This document shows, one piece after another, positions 9,003-17,570 of a stretch of DNA of 64,000 nt. The translations under genes and the position numbers were made by a program. Source of the DNA: Kiritimatiellaceae bacterium. GTDB lineage: Bacteria > Verrucomicrobiota > Kiritimatiellia > Kiritimatiellales > Tichowtungiaceae. The stretch is taken from assembly GCA_013141415.1 (NCBI GenBank), contig JABFQY010000001.1:1-64000 (forward strand). The letters are read 5' to 3'. Under the pieces are notes generated by a model. That model saw only the letters and a program-made list of their open reading frames with translations, had not been told where the DNA came from and searched no databases. Positions within the stretch are counted from its first letter, which is position 1. Each line of letters opens with the position of its first letter.

Positions 9003-9872
9003 ATGAACAAAAAAATCTCCATCATCACACCGAATCTGAATTGTGGAAAATACCTGTTGGAGGCGATTCGCAGTGTGAGAGACCAGAACGGCCCCGCTGT
9101 GGAGCATATTGTGCTCGATGGCGGAAGTACCGATGAGTCCCTGAATATTCTCCGGGAATGGACGGGAGCGGTAAACTGCGGACAGAGGATGGCGGCCGAT
9201 CCGGCAGACGAACGGGCGATGGAAGGCTCGGCGGTCAGTCCGGACGGGAAATATTCATTCAGATGGATCAGCGGGAAAGACAAGGGACAGACCGATGCGA
9301 TCAATAAGGGATTCCGCATGGCGAGCGGCGAAATCCGCGCCTGGCTGAACGCAGATGAGTTTTATTATCCAGGAACCCTGCAGGCGGTCTCGGACTTTTT
9401 CGACAAAAAACCTGAAACCGGATTGTTGTACGGGCAGGCCATGTTTACACGGGAGGATGGAAGTCCTCTGCGGGTGCGCCCGACTCATCGGCCGGACCGG
9501 AATATATTTATTTATTACGGATGTTACATTGTTTCTGTTGCGACGTTTTATAACGGGAAAATATTCAATGAGGGCATTTTTCTGGATGACAGCTACCGGG
9601 TGACGATGGATTTTGAATTTTATGCCCGGCTGTGGAAGCTGGGCTATGTATTTGAGTATCTTCCGTGCGTGCTCGGAGCGTTTCGTCTGACCGGCGATAA
9701 TGTGAGCGTCCGGCTGGCGGAGCGAAGAAGGCAGGAGCGCCTTCAGGTTCAGCAAAAATACGGAGCCAGACTTCTCTGGGGACCGATGCCCCGGGTTGTT
9801 TTGGGCGGTCTGCGGCAATTATACCGGTTGAAGTCCGGCTGGATACGGATGAAGGACCGGATTCGTTCTTAA
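9003..9872 (+). CDS. GT2 family glycosyltransferase
   Basis: This 289-residue protein is a GT-A-fold family 2 glycosyltransferase. The nucleotide-binding start SIITPNLNCGKYLLEAIRSV and VEHIVLDGGSTDES are near residues 5-45. GQTDAINKGFRMASGEIRAW leads into the metal-binding NADE motif near 117-120. A segment near residues 55-85 (AVNCGQRMAADPADERAME) is longer than usual and looks like an insertion between the first two strands. It is the first of two similar GT2 proteins in the locus; the other begins at 25144. It starts 12 bases after the acetyltransferase stop. The sugar is unknown. Confidence 0.85.
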   Translation: MNKKISIITPNLNCGKYLLEAIRSVRDQNGPAVEHIVLDGGSTDESLNILREWTGAVNCGQRMAADPADERAMEGSAVSPDGKYSFRWISGKDKGQTDAINKGFRMASGEIRAWLNADEFYYPGTLQAVSDFFDKKPETGLLYGQAMFTREDGSPLRVRPTHRPDRNIFIYYGCYIVSVATFYNGKIFNEGIFLDDSYRVTMDFEFYARLWKLGYVFEYLPCVLGAFRLTGDNVSVRLAERRRQERLQVQQKYGARLLWGPMPRVVLGGLRQLYRLKSGWIRMKDRIRS

Positions 9873-9938
9873 ATAACGGGGCGTTGACAGCGTGCTCCTT
9901 GTCGTGACGCTGACGGTGTAAAAAGTCGAAGAAAAGAT

Positions 9939-11270
9939 ATGGCATGCAGATCAGAAAAATGGGTTCCTGCGCTCTTCAGTGCATGGGAGGCGGCAGGGAT
10001 AAAATATGTCGTTTTGCGGAATTACGAAAAACTCCCGGCGGATACAGGGAATGACCTCGACCTTCTGGTTGATCCGGTCCGGATTCGCGTGGCGGAACAG
10101 ATTTTAATCCGGGTGATGAATGAACGAGGCGGGATTCTCCACAACCGGGCCGAGTTTTCACCGGTCTCTCTTTTCTTTCATGATCCGCTGACGAAAGAAC
10201 AGTTCCATGTGGATTTATTCCGCGATTTGAAATGGCGCGGATTCGACCTGCTCCGGCCTGAGAAGGTTCTGGATCGTTCGATCCGGTATAACGGGATGTC
10301 TATTCCGTCTCCGGCGGATGAGTCTATTTTGAATCTGCTGACCCGGCTTGTTTTCGGCGGGTATGTTAAGGAAAAATATAAACTTCCGGTCCGGGATGTA
10401 TTTCTTGCCCGGGCGGAAGAAACAAAGCGCGGCCTTCAAATGGTTCTGGGGCCGCTGGGACTGCGAATTTGGCAGCAGGTGGAGCGCAAGGAATTTGGTG
10501 CGATAGAAAAGCAGGTTCATCGTATCAGGGGGATCTTGATTTTGAGATCTGTCTGTCAAAGACCCTTGCAGACCGCCGGGGAGATCTGCCGCGATGCGGG
10601 ACGACTGATTGCCCGCTGGGTGCGGACTCCCGGCCTGTCGATTGTGCTGATGGGCCCCGACGGTTGCGGAAAGACGAGCGTCGGAACGGCGCTGAAAAAA
10701 CGTCTGGCCGGAACCTTTTATGAAGAATATGTGCACCATCTTCATTGGAAACCGCGCCTGATGAAAAAGATGGCAGATGCCGCCGTTCCTTTTGGCATCC
10801 CCTGCACCGATCCGCACGGGAAGCCCGCAAGAAATCCGGTGGTGAATATTCTCTATTTTCTGGCGCACAGTCTCGAGATTCCTCCCGCCTGGCTGTTGCG
10901 GGTTCGACCCCGCCTGTTTCGCAATATGCTGGTGATGATTGACCGCTACTACTACGATTTTATGGTCGATTCGAAGCGCTACCGGATGAATGTATCGGAA
11001 AAGTGGGCCTGGTTCATGTACCGCTTTATGCCGAAACCTGATCTGGTTTTTTGTCTGACGGCCCCGACGGAAGTGATCCAGGCCCGGAAGCAAGAAGTCT
11101 CAGCGGAGGAAACGGAGCGGCAACGGCTGGCTTATGAAAAGGTTGCCTGTCAGTTGCCTTATGGCCACGTGATCGATACCAACCGGCCACTGAATCAGGT
11201 GGTGGATGAAGTGGAGTCGGTTGTTTTGAAGCAACTTTCAGAGCGGGCGGCAAAAAGAATAAAGAAGTAA
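9939..11270 (+). CDS. Nucleotidyltransferase-like / thymidylate-kinase-like fusion protein
   Basis: This 443-residue protein appears to be a two-domain fusion. The N-terminal part carries a nucleotidyltransferase-fold signature, GNDLDLLVD near 37-45 with a third acidic residue in FHVDLFRD near 89-96. The C-terminal part is a P-loop kinase of the thymidylate-kinase type, with a Walker A in LMGPDGCGKTS at about 237-247 and a DRYYYDFMVD motif near 325-334. Housekeeping Tmk would not have the N-terminal domain, and the location inside the EPS locus points to a role in sugar or sugar-phosphate metabolism. It is followed by an APH-fold kinase gene, suggesting the two act together. Substrates are not known. 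Confidence 0.7.
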   Translation: MACRSEKWVPALFSAWEAAGIKYVVLRNYEKLPADTGNDLDLLVDPVRIRVAEQILIRVMNERGGILHNRAEFSPVSLFFHDPLTKEQFHVDLFRDLKWRGFDLLRPEKVLDRSIRYNGMSIPSPADESILNLLTRLVFGGYVKEKYKLPVRDVFLARAEETKRGLQMVLGPLGLRIWQQVERKEFGAIEKQVHRIRGILILRSVCQRPLQTAGEICRDAGRLIARWVRTPGLSIVLMGPDGCGKTSVGTALKKRLAGTFYEEYVHHLHWKPRLMKKMADAAVPFGIPCTDPHGKPARNPVVNILYFLAHSLEIPPAWLLRVRPRLFRNMLVMIDRYYYDFMVDSKRYRMNVSEKWAWFMYRFMPKPDLVFCLTAPTEVIQARKQEVSAEETERQRLAYEKVACQLPYGHVIDTNRPLNQVVDEVESVVLKQLSERAAKRIKK

Positions 11271-11307
11271 CCGCCGATTTCAACTGAGTTGTCGGCACTG
11301 AAACGGC

Positions 11308-12771
11308 ATGCGAACCGATCTCCCGACATTTCGAGCATCTTTGCGACTAAAAATGAGCGCCCAAAAAACAAGCTGGTTTTTGTTTTTCGACAAAGGTGAT
11401 GAGGTGCTGGCTTTGCCGTCATGGGCTGCGCCGCGCATTCTGATCGTTTCGCGCTCACTGCGGCAGCGCTGGCGCGACAGTGCCGCTTTCTATCCGGCAT
11501 TTCGTTTTCGAGCCAGACTTGTGAAGCTGGTTGTCCGGACAGCTGCGGCCTTTTTCCCGAGGCTGTTTTTGCGGCAGAGCAGAAAAGATGCAGGCGGTAC
11601 AAAGTACAGGCTGGCAAAGTTCTTAAATCACACATTTCCCAGCTTCAAACAGTCGGCCATCGCCTATTCACTGTTTTCGGATTATTTCATTTCCACCGGA
11701 ATCCTTGCGGCAGACGAATATGTTGACTGTGCTGATCGACGGGGGCAGCTGACCGATCTGCTTCGCAACTGGTTTCCCCAAACTGATCGGGTGGTCTTGG
11801 TGGCCGGCGCAGCTTCTGATCCCAAGCAAAAGCTCGTTGCCAAGCTGGTGGATCAAGGCGGCAAGATGGTCGGATTTGTTAAATTCGGAGAAAAGCCTCT
11901 TGCGCGCCAGCGCATTGAAACTGAGGCTGAGATTCTGCAGTCACTGCCTGCGGGATGCGGCCCCTGTTTCCAGGGAGTGGAGAAATCTGAACCCTACTCC
12001 TGTTTTGCCATGAGCGCAGTGGACGGAAAGATGCCGGAAGCGAAGCTTCCTGCATCGGTTGACAGTTATCAGCTGTCGGCAGTCAGGGAATATTTAGAAA
12101 GGCTCCGGATATCCGATGTCACATTTGGTGTGGACGACCATCCCGCTATTATGAGGATACGTAAAGAAGTGGCGGGTGGCGGGTGGCAAGTGGCAAGCGA
12201 CCCCCGCCAGCCATCAACCATCAACGAACAACTGGACAGCTTGCTGGAGCCTCTGCGGGAGCAGCGCTGGCCGCTAGTCATTCAACATGGTGATTTCACA
12301 CCGTGGAACGTGTTGCGCATCTCCGAGGGCAGAAGACTGAAGGTGGAGGATGGCAGCCTATCGTCTGTTGTCAGTCATCAGTCGTCCGAACTATGCGCGA
12401 TTGACTGGGAAGAAGGAACGACCGAAGGATTCCCTCATTTTGATTTTATTTATTACATTCTGCAAACGGCCTATTTCATGCACCACTGGTCCGCCGCGCA
12501 GGCATCCGCTTATGCTCGGGATGTTCTTAGTTCCCAGTTGTCAGTTGATAGGGACTGCCCAACAACGACCAACTATCAACCATCAACTGAGCCGTTTTCT
12601 GTTCCCAGTCATCCGTCTTCCGTCATCAGTTCTCTGATAAAGCTTGCTGCATTGGATGCCTGGTTGGCCGGAGAACGCGGTGGCCTTTCCGGCAAGCCGC
12701 TTCAGCAATTCCGTCTTTCAATAGTTAACTTTTCTGCCGCAGGCGGATCTGCCAGAGGCAGAAAGACCTAG
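11308..12771 (+). CDS. APH/choline-kinase-like phosphotransferase
   Basis: This 487-residue protein ends in an aminoglycoside-phosphotransferase-fold kinase domain: FVKFGEKPLARQRIETEAEI near 190-210, the catalytic loop HGDFTPWN at about 327-334 and the metal-binding IDWEEG near 364-369. The first 150 residues are not recognised. Three stretches of low-complexity residues (near 288-308, 341-361 and 408-442) coincide exactly with 7-bp repeat arrays in the DNA, and the last residues are encoded by a REP-like palindrome, so the gene has been expanded in frame by repeats. Together with the preceding kinase fusion it may phosphorylate a sugar or alcohol precursor. The substrate is unknown. Confidence 0.65.
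   Translation: MRTDLPTFRASLRLKMSAQKTSWFLFFDKGDEVLALPSWAAPRILIVSRSLRQRWRDSAAFYPAFRFRARLVKLVVRTAAAFFPRLFLRQSRKDAGGTKYRLAKFLNHTFPSFKQSAIAYSLFSDYFISTGILAADEYVDCADRRGQLTDLLRNWFPQTDRVVLVAGAASDPKQKLVAKLVDQGGKMVGFVKFGEKPLARQRIETEAEILQSLPAGCGPCFQGVEKSEPYSCFAMSAVDGKMPEAKLPASVDSYQLSAVREYLERLRISDVTFGVDDHPAIMRIRKEVAGGGWQVASDPRQPSTINEQLDSLLEPLREQRWPLVIQHGDFTPWNVLRISEGRRLKVEDGSLSSVVSHQSSELCAIDWEEGTTEGFPHFDFIYYILQTAYFMHHWSAAQASAYARDVLSSQLSVDRDCPTTTNYQPSTEPFSVPSHPSSVISSLIKLAALDAWLAGERGGLSGKPLQQFRLSIVNFSAAGGSARGRKT
12168..12234. repeat. In-frame degenerate repeat array with inverted arms
   Basis: The left arm repeats ggcgggt and ggcaagt with about 7-bp period. The right arm carries cgccagc, catcaac and catcaac. 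The arms are roughly complementary in base composition, G-rich followed by C-rich, and lie in frame in the APH-like kinase gene. Confidence 0.7.
12330..12390. repeat. In-frame degenerate repeat array with inverted arms
   Basis: The left arm contains gaagact, gaaggtg and gaggatg; the right arm contains gtctgtt, gtcagtc, atcagtc and gtccg. Reverse-complementing the right arm gives ggacgac, tgatgac and tgacaac, so the two sides can form an imperfect hairpin. It encodes the serine-rich insert after the catalytic loop of the kinase. Confidence 0.7.
12529..12632. repeat. In-frame degenerate repeat array
   Basis: The left side has cagttgt, cagttga; the right side has caacaacg, accaact, atcaacc and atcaact, followed by a second block of cagtcatccg, tcttccg and tcatcag. 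The left and first right block are complementary (cagttgat with atcaactg). It encodes a Ser/Thr/Pro-rich stretch of the kinase. Confidence 0.7.
12731..12764. repeat. REP-like palindrome at 3' end of kinase gene
   Basis: The arms tttctgcc (12731-12738) and ggcagaaa (12757-12764) are perfect complements, with a small inner hairpin ccgc/gcgg. It encodes the last residues of the kinase. Confidence 0.6.
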
Positions 12772-12804
12772 CACCTTCCGTTTAACCCCTTGTCTGGATT
12801 TCTC

Positions 12805-14097
12805 ATGCCCACTAATAGCCAATCTCAAATAACTAATAACCCGCCGAAATCAAAACGCCTTCGCGTCCTGATTTCGGCATATGCCTGTGAACCCGGAAAA
12901 GGATCCGAAGCCGGTGTCGGCTGGAATATGGCTTTGCAGATGTCCAGGTTGCACGACGTTCACGTTATCACCCGTGCTAACAACCGAGGCGTGATCGAAA
13001 AAGGGCTTCCCGCCGGCAGCACGGTTCAGTTTATTTACTACGATCTCCCCAAATGGGCCATGTGGTGGAAACGCGGCCTGCGCGGTGCCCAGCTCTATTA
13101 TTACTTATGGCAGATTTTTTCGGGGCGTATGTTGAAAAATAAATATGCCGGCGTCTTTGATGTCGGTCATCACGTCACGTATGTGCGTTACTGGATGCCG
13201 ACCAGTTTCCCAATGCTTGGAATCCCTTACCTGATCGGTCCGGTCGGCGGGGGGGAATTCGCGCCGATGAAATTTGAAAACCGCTTCGCCTTGAGGCCGT
13301 TGATTTATGAAAAGGTGCGCCGTCTGGTTCGGACCTTTGTGCCGCTTGATCCTTTTGTCCGCGCCAGTATCGCCGGTGCCTCATTCGTTCTGTCCACAAC
13401 CAAGGAGTCCGCTCGGAAAATCCAAAAACTGAAAGCCCGGCGGGTGGAAATCTACCCGGAATCCGGTCTTCGCCGCGATGAATTCGACCGGCTGGCTTGT
13501 GTGCCGGGAAGTCCGGAATCCAATCCGATGGTGTTTGTGAGTTCCGGAAGGCTGCTGGCTTTAAAGGGATTCGAGATGGGACTGCGTGCATTTGCGAGAG
13601 CCGGTATAGAAAATGCGAAGTACTGGTTCATTGGTGACGGGCCGGAACGAAAACGGATCGAGCTGCTGGCAGAGGAACTCGGAATTACGAAAAAGGTTTC
13701 CTTTAAGGGATGGGTGAAACGGGAGGAGGGGTTGCGTATTCTCTCTTCCGCCCATGTGCTGGTACATCCCAGTCTGCATGACTCCGGCGGATGGGTCTGC
13801 CCGGAGGCTATGGCGATGGGCAAGGCGGTTATTTGCCTGAATCTTGGCGGTCCCGGCGCGCAGGTAACAGATGCAACCGGCATCCGGGTTGAGCCTGCCG
13901 GATACGAAGAAACGATTGAGCGGTTGGCTCAGGCAATGAAAAAGCTGGCAGCCGACCGTACCCTTCTTCGACGGATGGGTGAAGCCGGACGGCGGGAAGT
14001 CGCGGCTAGATATATCTGGGAAAACAAGTGCGAGCATTATTCGGTCATTTACCGGCAGATTGCAGACCAGTCGAAAAGCGGAGGGTCAAATGCGTAA
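12805..14097 (+). CDS. GT4-type glycosyltransferase
   Basis: This protein of about 430 residues is a typical family 4 glycosyltransferase. The N-terminus RVLISAYACEPGKGSEAGVG is the classical acceptor-domain strand and loop. The C-terminus shows FVSSGRLLALKGFEMGLRAF, YWFIGDGPERKRIELLAEEL and the D-x7-E motif in HDSGGWVCPEAMAMG. I chose the ATG at 12805 over a TTG at 12790. The first 12 codons are encoded by a short repeat (ctaatagc, caatctca, aataacta), so the true start in an ancestral gene may have been later. It overlaps the next acetyltransferase gene by eight bases. Confidence 0.88.
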   Translation: MPTNSQSQITNNPPKSKRLRVLISAYACEPGKGSEAGVGWNMALQMSRLHDVHVITRANNRGVIEKGLPAGSTVQFIYYDLPKWAMWWKRGLRGAQLYYYLWQIFSGRMLKNKYAGVFDVGHHVTYVRYWMPTSFPMLGIPYLIGPVGGGEFAPMKFENRFALRPLIYEKVRRLVRTFVPLDPFVRASIAGASFVLSTTKESARKIQKLKARRVEIYPESGLRRDEFDRLACVPGSPESNPMVFVSSGRLLALKGFEMGLRAFARAGIENAKYWFIGDGPERKRIELLAEELGITKKVSFKGWVKREEGLRILSSAHVLVHPSLHDSGGWVCPEAMAMGKAVICLNLGGPGAQVTDATGIRVEPAGYEETIERLAQAMKKLAADRTLLRRMGEAGRREVAARYIWENKCEHYSVIYRQIADQSKSGGSNA

Positions 14098-14851
14098 ACA
14101 AATAGCCAGGTTCTTCGCGTCCCGCAAGGGAATGAATGTCGAAACACTTAATGACTGGACGGCCCGGGAGTGGCTTGGATTTGCCTGGCTGCTGGGGTGC
14201 CGGTTGCTGCGCGGCATTTTGGTGCGCCTGCGGCTGGGAAAAACTTCCGGACTGGTTCTGTGCGAGAAAAAGGTTCGTTTGCTTTATCCCCGCTGCATTC
14301 GCGCCGGGCGCTCGTTAAGTCTGGAAGAAGGATGCGAAATCGTTGGCTTATCAAAACGTGGAGTAGTTTTCGGAAACCGCTGTACCATGGGCCGTTTCGC
14401 AACCATCCGTCCGACCAATGTGCTGGTGGATGAGGCCGGGGAAGGGTTGAAAATGGGGGATCATTCCAACATAGGGGCCTATTCCTATATCGGCTGTTCT
14501 GGCTATATCGAACTTGGCGATAATGTGATGATGGGACCGCGGGTCAACCTGTTGGCTGAAAACCATAATTTTGAGCGCACGGATGTGCCGATGAAAGAGC
14601 AGGGTGTGTCTCGCGGCACGATTATTATCGAAGATGACTGCTGGCTGGGTGCCAATTGCTCAGTGCTTTCCAATGTTCGGATCGGACGAGGCTCCATTGT
14701 GGCGACCGGAGCGGTGGTTACCAAAGACGTTCCACCTTATTCAATTGTTGCCGGAGTTCCGGCGAGAGTGATCAGAAGCCGGGTGTCAACAACGCTCCAC
14801 CCAACGGATTCGGGCTCGCGGGCAATCTGGGTGACCGGCCTATCGGACTGA
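14090..14851 (+). CDS. Hexapeptide acetyltransferase with IS-derived tail
   Basis: This protein of 253 residues is an LbH acetyltransferase of the WbbJ/maltose-acetyltransferase type. Helical coils are seen in GDHSNIGAYSYIGCSGYIEL, the LLAENHNFE stretch contains the catalytic histidine, and the last coils are DDCWLGANCSVLSNVRIGRG and VVTKDVPPYSIVAGVPARVI. The start at 14090 is supported by ggaggg a few bases upstream. The final 20 or so residues after VIRSRVS are unusual because they are read antisense through a remnant of an IS3-type transposase gene, so the original C-terminus was probably replaced when the IS inserted. It likely acetylates a sugar of the polymer. Confidence 0.85.
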   Translation: MRKQIARFFASRKGMNVETLNDWTAREWLGFAWLLGCRLLRGILVRLRLGKTSGLVLCEKKVRLLYPRCIRAGRSLSLEEGCEIVGLSKRGVVFGNRCTMGRFATIRPTNVLVDEAGEGLKMGDHSNIGAYSYIGCSGYIELGDNVMMGPRVNLLAENHNFERTDVPMKEQGVSRGTIIIEDDCWLGANCSVLSNVRIGRGSIVATGAVVTKDVPPYSIVAGVPARVIRSRVSTTLHPTDSGSRAIWVTGLSD

Positions 14852-14916
14852 TCTGTTAGACGCACCGCCTCGATCTTAAACTCCCGGCCGTAGGTCTTGT
14901 ACGGTTCTCGGCTCAT
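14785..14916 (-). pseudogene. Remnant of IS3-family OrfA transposase
   Basis: On the minus strand a short frame starts MSREPYKTYGREFKIEAVRL and continues TDQSDRPVTQIARE, matching the N-terminal helix-turn-helix region of IS3-family OrfA. The similarity then fades into the 3' end of the acetyltransferase gene. Catalytic OrfB is absent and I see no clear terminal inverted repeats, so this is a decayed fragment. The bases from about 14940 to 15110 hold a short plus-strand frame rich in Lys/Arg that I do not recognise. Confidence 0.7.
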
Positions 14917-15129
14917 GGGACTCTCCTTCCGGAACACTATAGACCAACCGCAAGGCAGGTGAATCGAAGCTGAAGATCAAAGAGATGGGCAACCGCTATC
15001 TCTTCATCGTGTTTTACTGTTGGCTGGAAAAACGGCTTTCGCGCGGCGATTATCATCGCGCGAAGAACTCCGCCGCTGTTAAAAAAGGCGCTTAAAGTCA
15101 AAAACCACCACCTCCATCTTCTGAGCAAA

Positions 15130-16290
15130 ATGAAATTTTTATATATCCAGTGCACATCGGATTTATATGGTGCCGGGCGAATGTTGCTGCGAACGGCGTT
15201 CCGGCAGATCCTTGACGGACATGCCGTTTGTGTCGTGCTACCGGAAGACGGGCCCTTAGTTCCTGCTCTCAGGGAAATTGGTGTGTCGGTCGAGATCGTT
15301 CCGCTCGACCCGACAATCCGGAAAAAGTATTTCAAGTCACCTGTTTCCTTTTGCCGCTTCATAGTCGAATGCATGCGGTCGGTTTCGGCGTTTAAGGCGA
15401 TATGCCGCAAGTACGACGTGGGTGTCATATATTCAAACACTTCACAGTCTGTGACGGGTGGGATTGTCGCTAAACAGCTCGGAATTCCGCATGTCTGTCA
15501 TGTTCGCGAGAGCTATGCCGGGTTTGGCTTCTTCTGGAAACTATACCGGCAGTTTCTTTTGAAATACTCCGGGAAAATTATTTGCGTGTCTGATGCCATT
15601 GCCGCCCAGTTTCCCAAGGGAAAAATCGGGAATAAAGTCGTGGCGGTGCATGACGGATTTCCGCTCGATGAATTTGATCCGGTTCCGGCCGAACGGATTG
15701 CAGGATTTAAAGACAAGTTTGATTTGAATAACCGGTTACTGGTCGGACTTGTCGGCCGGATTATTCTTCAGCGCAAAGGGCAGGATGTTTTTGTAAAAGC
15801 AATTGCCCGCCTGAAAGACAAATGGCCCGAGGTTCGTTTTTTAATGATCGGAGCCTGTTATCCCGGGAACGAGTACCATTTGGACAACTTGAACAGGCTG
15901 ATTGATGATCTTGGGATTCGTAACTTAATTGTTTTCACCGGCGAGGTTAAAGATATCAAAGCCGCCTACGCCGCCCTGGATGTTTCAGTGATGGCCTCGG
16001 CCACGCCGGAACCGTTCGGCGGAACAACGATTGAATCTATGGCGTTCGCTAAGCCGGTTGTGGGCACAAATATCGGAGGCACACCGGAACAGATCGGCGA
16101 CGGTGAAACCGGAATTTTGATTCCGCCGAACGACCCCGACGCTATGGCCGATGCCATTTCGAAATTATTGGCGGATGAGCCGTTGCGCAGCAAGATGGGC
16201 CGGGCCGGACGTCAGCGGTTTGAGCGGGAGTTCGGGTTCGGGCCGTATTATAAAAAACTTATGACCGCGGTATCCGGCGTTAATGCCTGA
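15130..16290 (+). CDS. GT4-type glycosyltransferase
   Basis: This 386-residue protein is a clear GT4 enzyme: N-terminal IQCTSDLYGAGRMLLRTAFR, the interdomain VSDAIAAQFPKGKIGNKVVA, then LVGLVGRIILQRKGQDVFVK near 199-218 and the E-x7-E motif in PEPFGGTTIESMAFAKPVVG near 297-316. It is the first gene after the IS remnant and a gap of about 280 bases, so it may have its own promoter, although I found no convincing -35/-10 pair. It would add a sugar to the lipid-linked unit. Confidence 0.9.
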   Translation: MKFLYIQCTSDLYGAGRMLLRTAFRQILDGHAVCVVLPEDGPLVPALREIGVSVEIVPLDPTIRKKYFKSPVSFCRFIVECMRSVSAFKAICRKYDVGVIYSNTSQSVTGGIVAKQLGIPHVCHVRESYAGFGFFWKLYRQFLLKYSGKIICVSDAIAAQFPKGKIGNKVVAVHDGFPLDEFDPVPAERIAGFKDKFDLNNRLLVGLVGRIILQRKGQDVFVKAIARLKDKWPEVRFLMIGACYPGNEYHLDNLNRLIDDLGIRNLIVFTGEVKDIKAAYAALDVSVMASATPEPFGGTTIESMAFAKPVVGTNIGGTPEQIGDGETGILIPPNDPDAMADAISKLLADEPLRSKMGRAGRQRFEREFGFGPYYKKLMTAVSGVNA

Positions 16291-16323
16291 CAACCAACAT
16301 CGAATAACCCATATAAAAGTTGT

Positions 16324-17562
16324 ATGAAAATTGCATTAATCGGTTCCAGAGGTATTCCCGCACGATACAGCGGGTTTGAGCAGTTCTATGAACAGTTTGC
16401 TGTTCGTCTGGCGGAGCGCGGTCATGAGGTGACGGTCTATAACCGTTCTCATTTTATTAAGGACGTGAAGAAGGAATATAAGGGAGTACGGATTGTTTCT
16501 TTGCCGTCGATTCCGACAAAACATCTGGACACAATCGTTCATACGGCGCTTTCCACGCTCCACGCTCTTTTTTGCCGTTACGACGTTGTTTATTACTGCA
16601 TCGTCGGCAACAGTCCGCTGGTCTGGATTCCCCGGCTGGCCGGAGCGAAGACGCTGATCAATGTGGACGGCGAGGACTGGGCGCGTGGGAAGTGGTCTGG
16701 TTTCGCGAAGACCTATCAAAAGTGGTGTGAAGGTGTCGCCTGTAAAGCGGCTAACGCCGTGATAGCCGACGCGAAGGGAATCCTGACCCGCTATCGCGAG
16801 TTATATAATCACGAAACTATATTTGTTCCGTACGGCGCAAATATCCGGAAAAATCTGCGATTTATTCCGGATTTTGCGCAGAAGTCAGAGGACAGAGGAC
16901 AGAAGTTTGAGGAACGTAGTGACAGACCTAATGCCCAAAGCCTAATGCCTAATGCCTTAAAAAAATATAATCTTCGTCCCGAAGAATATATTTTTTATGT
17001 CGGGCGGTTTGTTCCTGAAAACGCGATTGATCTGCTGATTCGGGCGTTCAGACGGTTGAAGACAGAAAAGAAACTGGTGGTGGTCGGCGATGCGCCGTAT
17101 GCCGACGGCTTCAAAAAGTCTCTGTACGAACTGGCCGCCGGCGATGAGCGGATTATTTTCACCGGGTATGCTTTCGGAGATGATTATGCGCAGCTGAGTG
17201 CAAACGCGTATTTCTATGTGCAGCCGGCTGGCATCGACGGAACGCGGCCTGCACTGCTGGATCAGATGGGCTTCGGTAACTGCGTGCTGGTGCGCAACTC
17301 CATTGTCAATATGGAGGTTATTGGTGACTGCGGCTGTTTTTTTGATAAAGAACGGCTGGAAGATTCGTTGGTCGAGGTCATGCAGGAACTGGTTGAAAAC
17401 GGCGACAAGGTGCAGGGTTACAGGGAGAGGGTAACCTCCCGCATCGAGAGCTACTACAACTGGGAATGGGTTACCGCCTTTTATGAAGATCTGTTTCTTC
17501 GTCTTAAAGAAGGCCGACCGGCCATTCAATACGATGACTTTTTAAAGGCGATACACGGATAG
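16324..17562 (+). CDS. DUF1972-type rhamnosyl/glycosyltransferase
   Basis: This 412-residue protein has the N-terminal DUF1972 signature IALIGSRGIPARYSGFEQFY near 3-22, typical of rhamnosyltransferase-like GT4 enzymes of capsule loci, and a C-terminal GT domain with EEYIFYVGRFVPENAIDLLI and IIFTGYAFGDDYAQLSANAY. A stretch near residues 186-212 (SEDRGQKFEERSDRPNAQS and following) is encoded by a 7-bp repeat array and sits in the linker between domains, where an insertion is tolerable. The gene follows the previous GT4 gene by 33 bases. Confidence 0.88.
   Translation: MKIALIGSRGIPARYSGFEQFYEQFAVRLAERGHEVTVYNRSHFIKDVKKEYKGVRIVSLPSIPTKHLDTIVHTALSTLHALFCRYDVVYYCIVGNSPLVWIPRLAGAKTLINVDGEDWARGKWSGFAKTYQKWCEGVACKAANAVIADAKGILTRYRELYNHETIFVPYGANIRKNLRFIPDFAQKSEDRGQKFEERSDRPNAQSLMPNALKKYNLRPEEYIFYVGRFVPENAIDLLIRAFRRLKTEKKLVVVGDAPYADGFKKSLYELAAGDERIIFTGYAFGDDYAQLSANAYFYVQPAGIDGTRPALLDQMGFGNCVLVRNSIVNMEVIGDCGCFFDKERLEDSLVEVMQELVENGDKVQGYRERVTSRIESYYNWEWVTAFYEDLFLRLKEGRPAIQYDDFLKAIHG
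16880..16958. repeat. In-frame degenerate repeat array with two different arms
   Basis: The left half repeats gaagtca, gaggaca, gaggaca and gaagttt with 7-bp period. The right half repeats cctaatg, cccaaag, cctaatg, cctaatg. The two halves are purine-rich then pyrimidine-biased, as in other arrays here, but the pairing between them is weak. Confidence 0.7.
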
Positions 17563-17570
17563 CTTCCGGG

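Noticed and set aside
9884-9912. TTGACA upstream of the kinase-fusion gene as a promoter
   Set aside because: The -35 is perfect, but at 16-18 bases spacing there is only acgctg-like sequence and no plausible -10.
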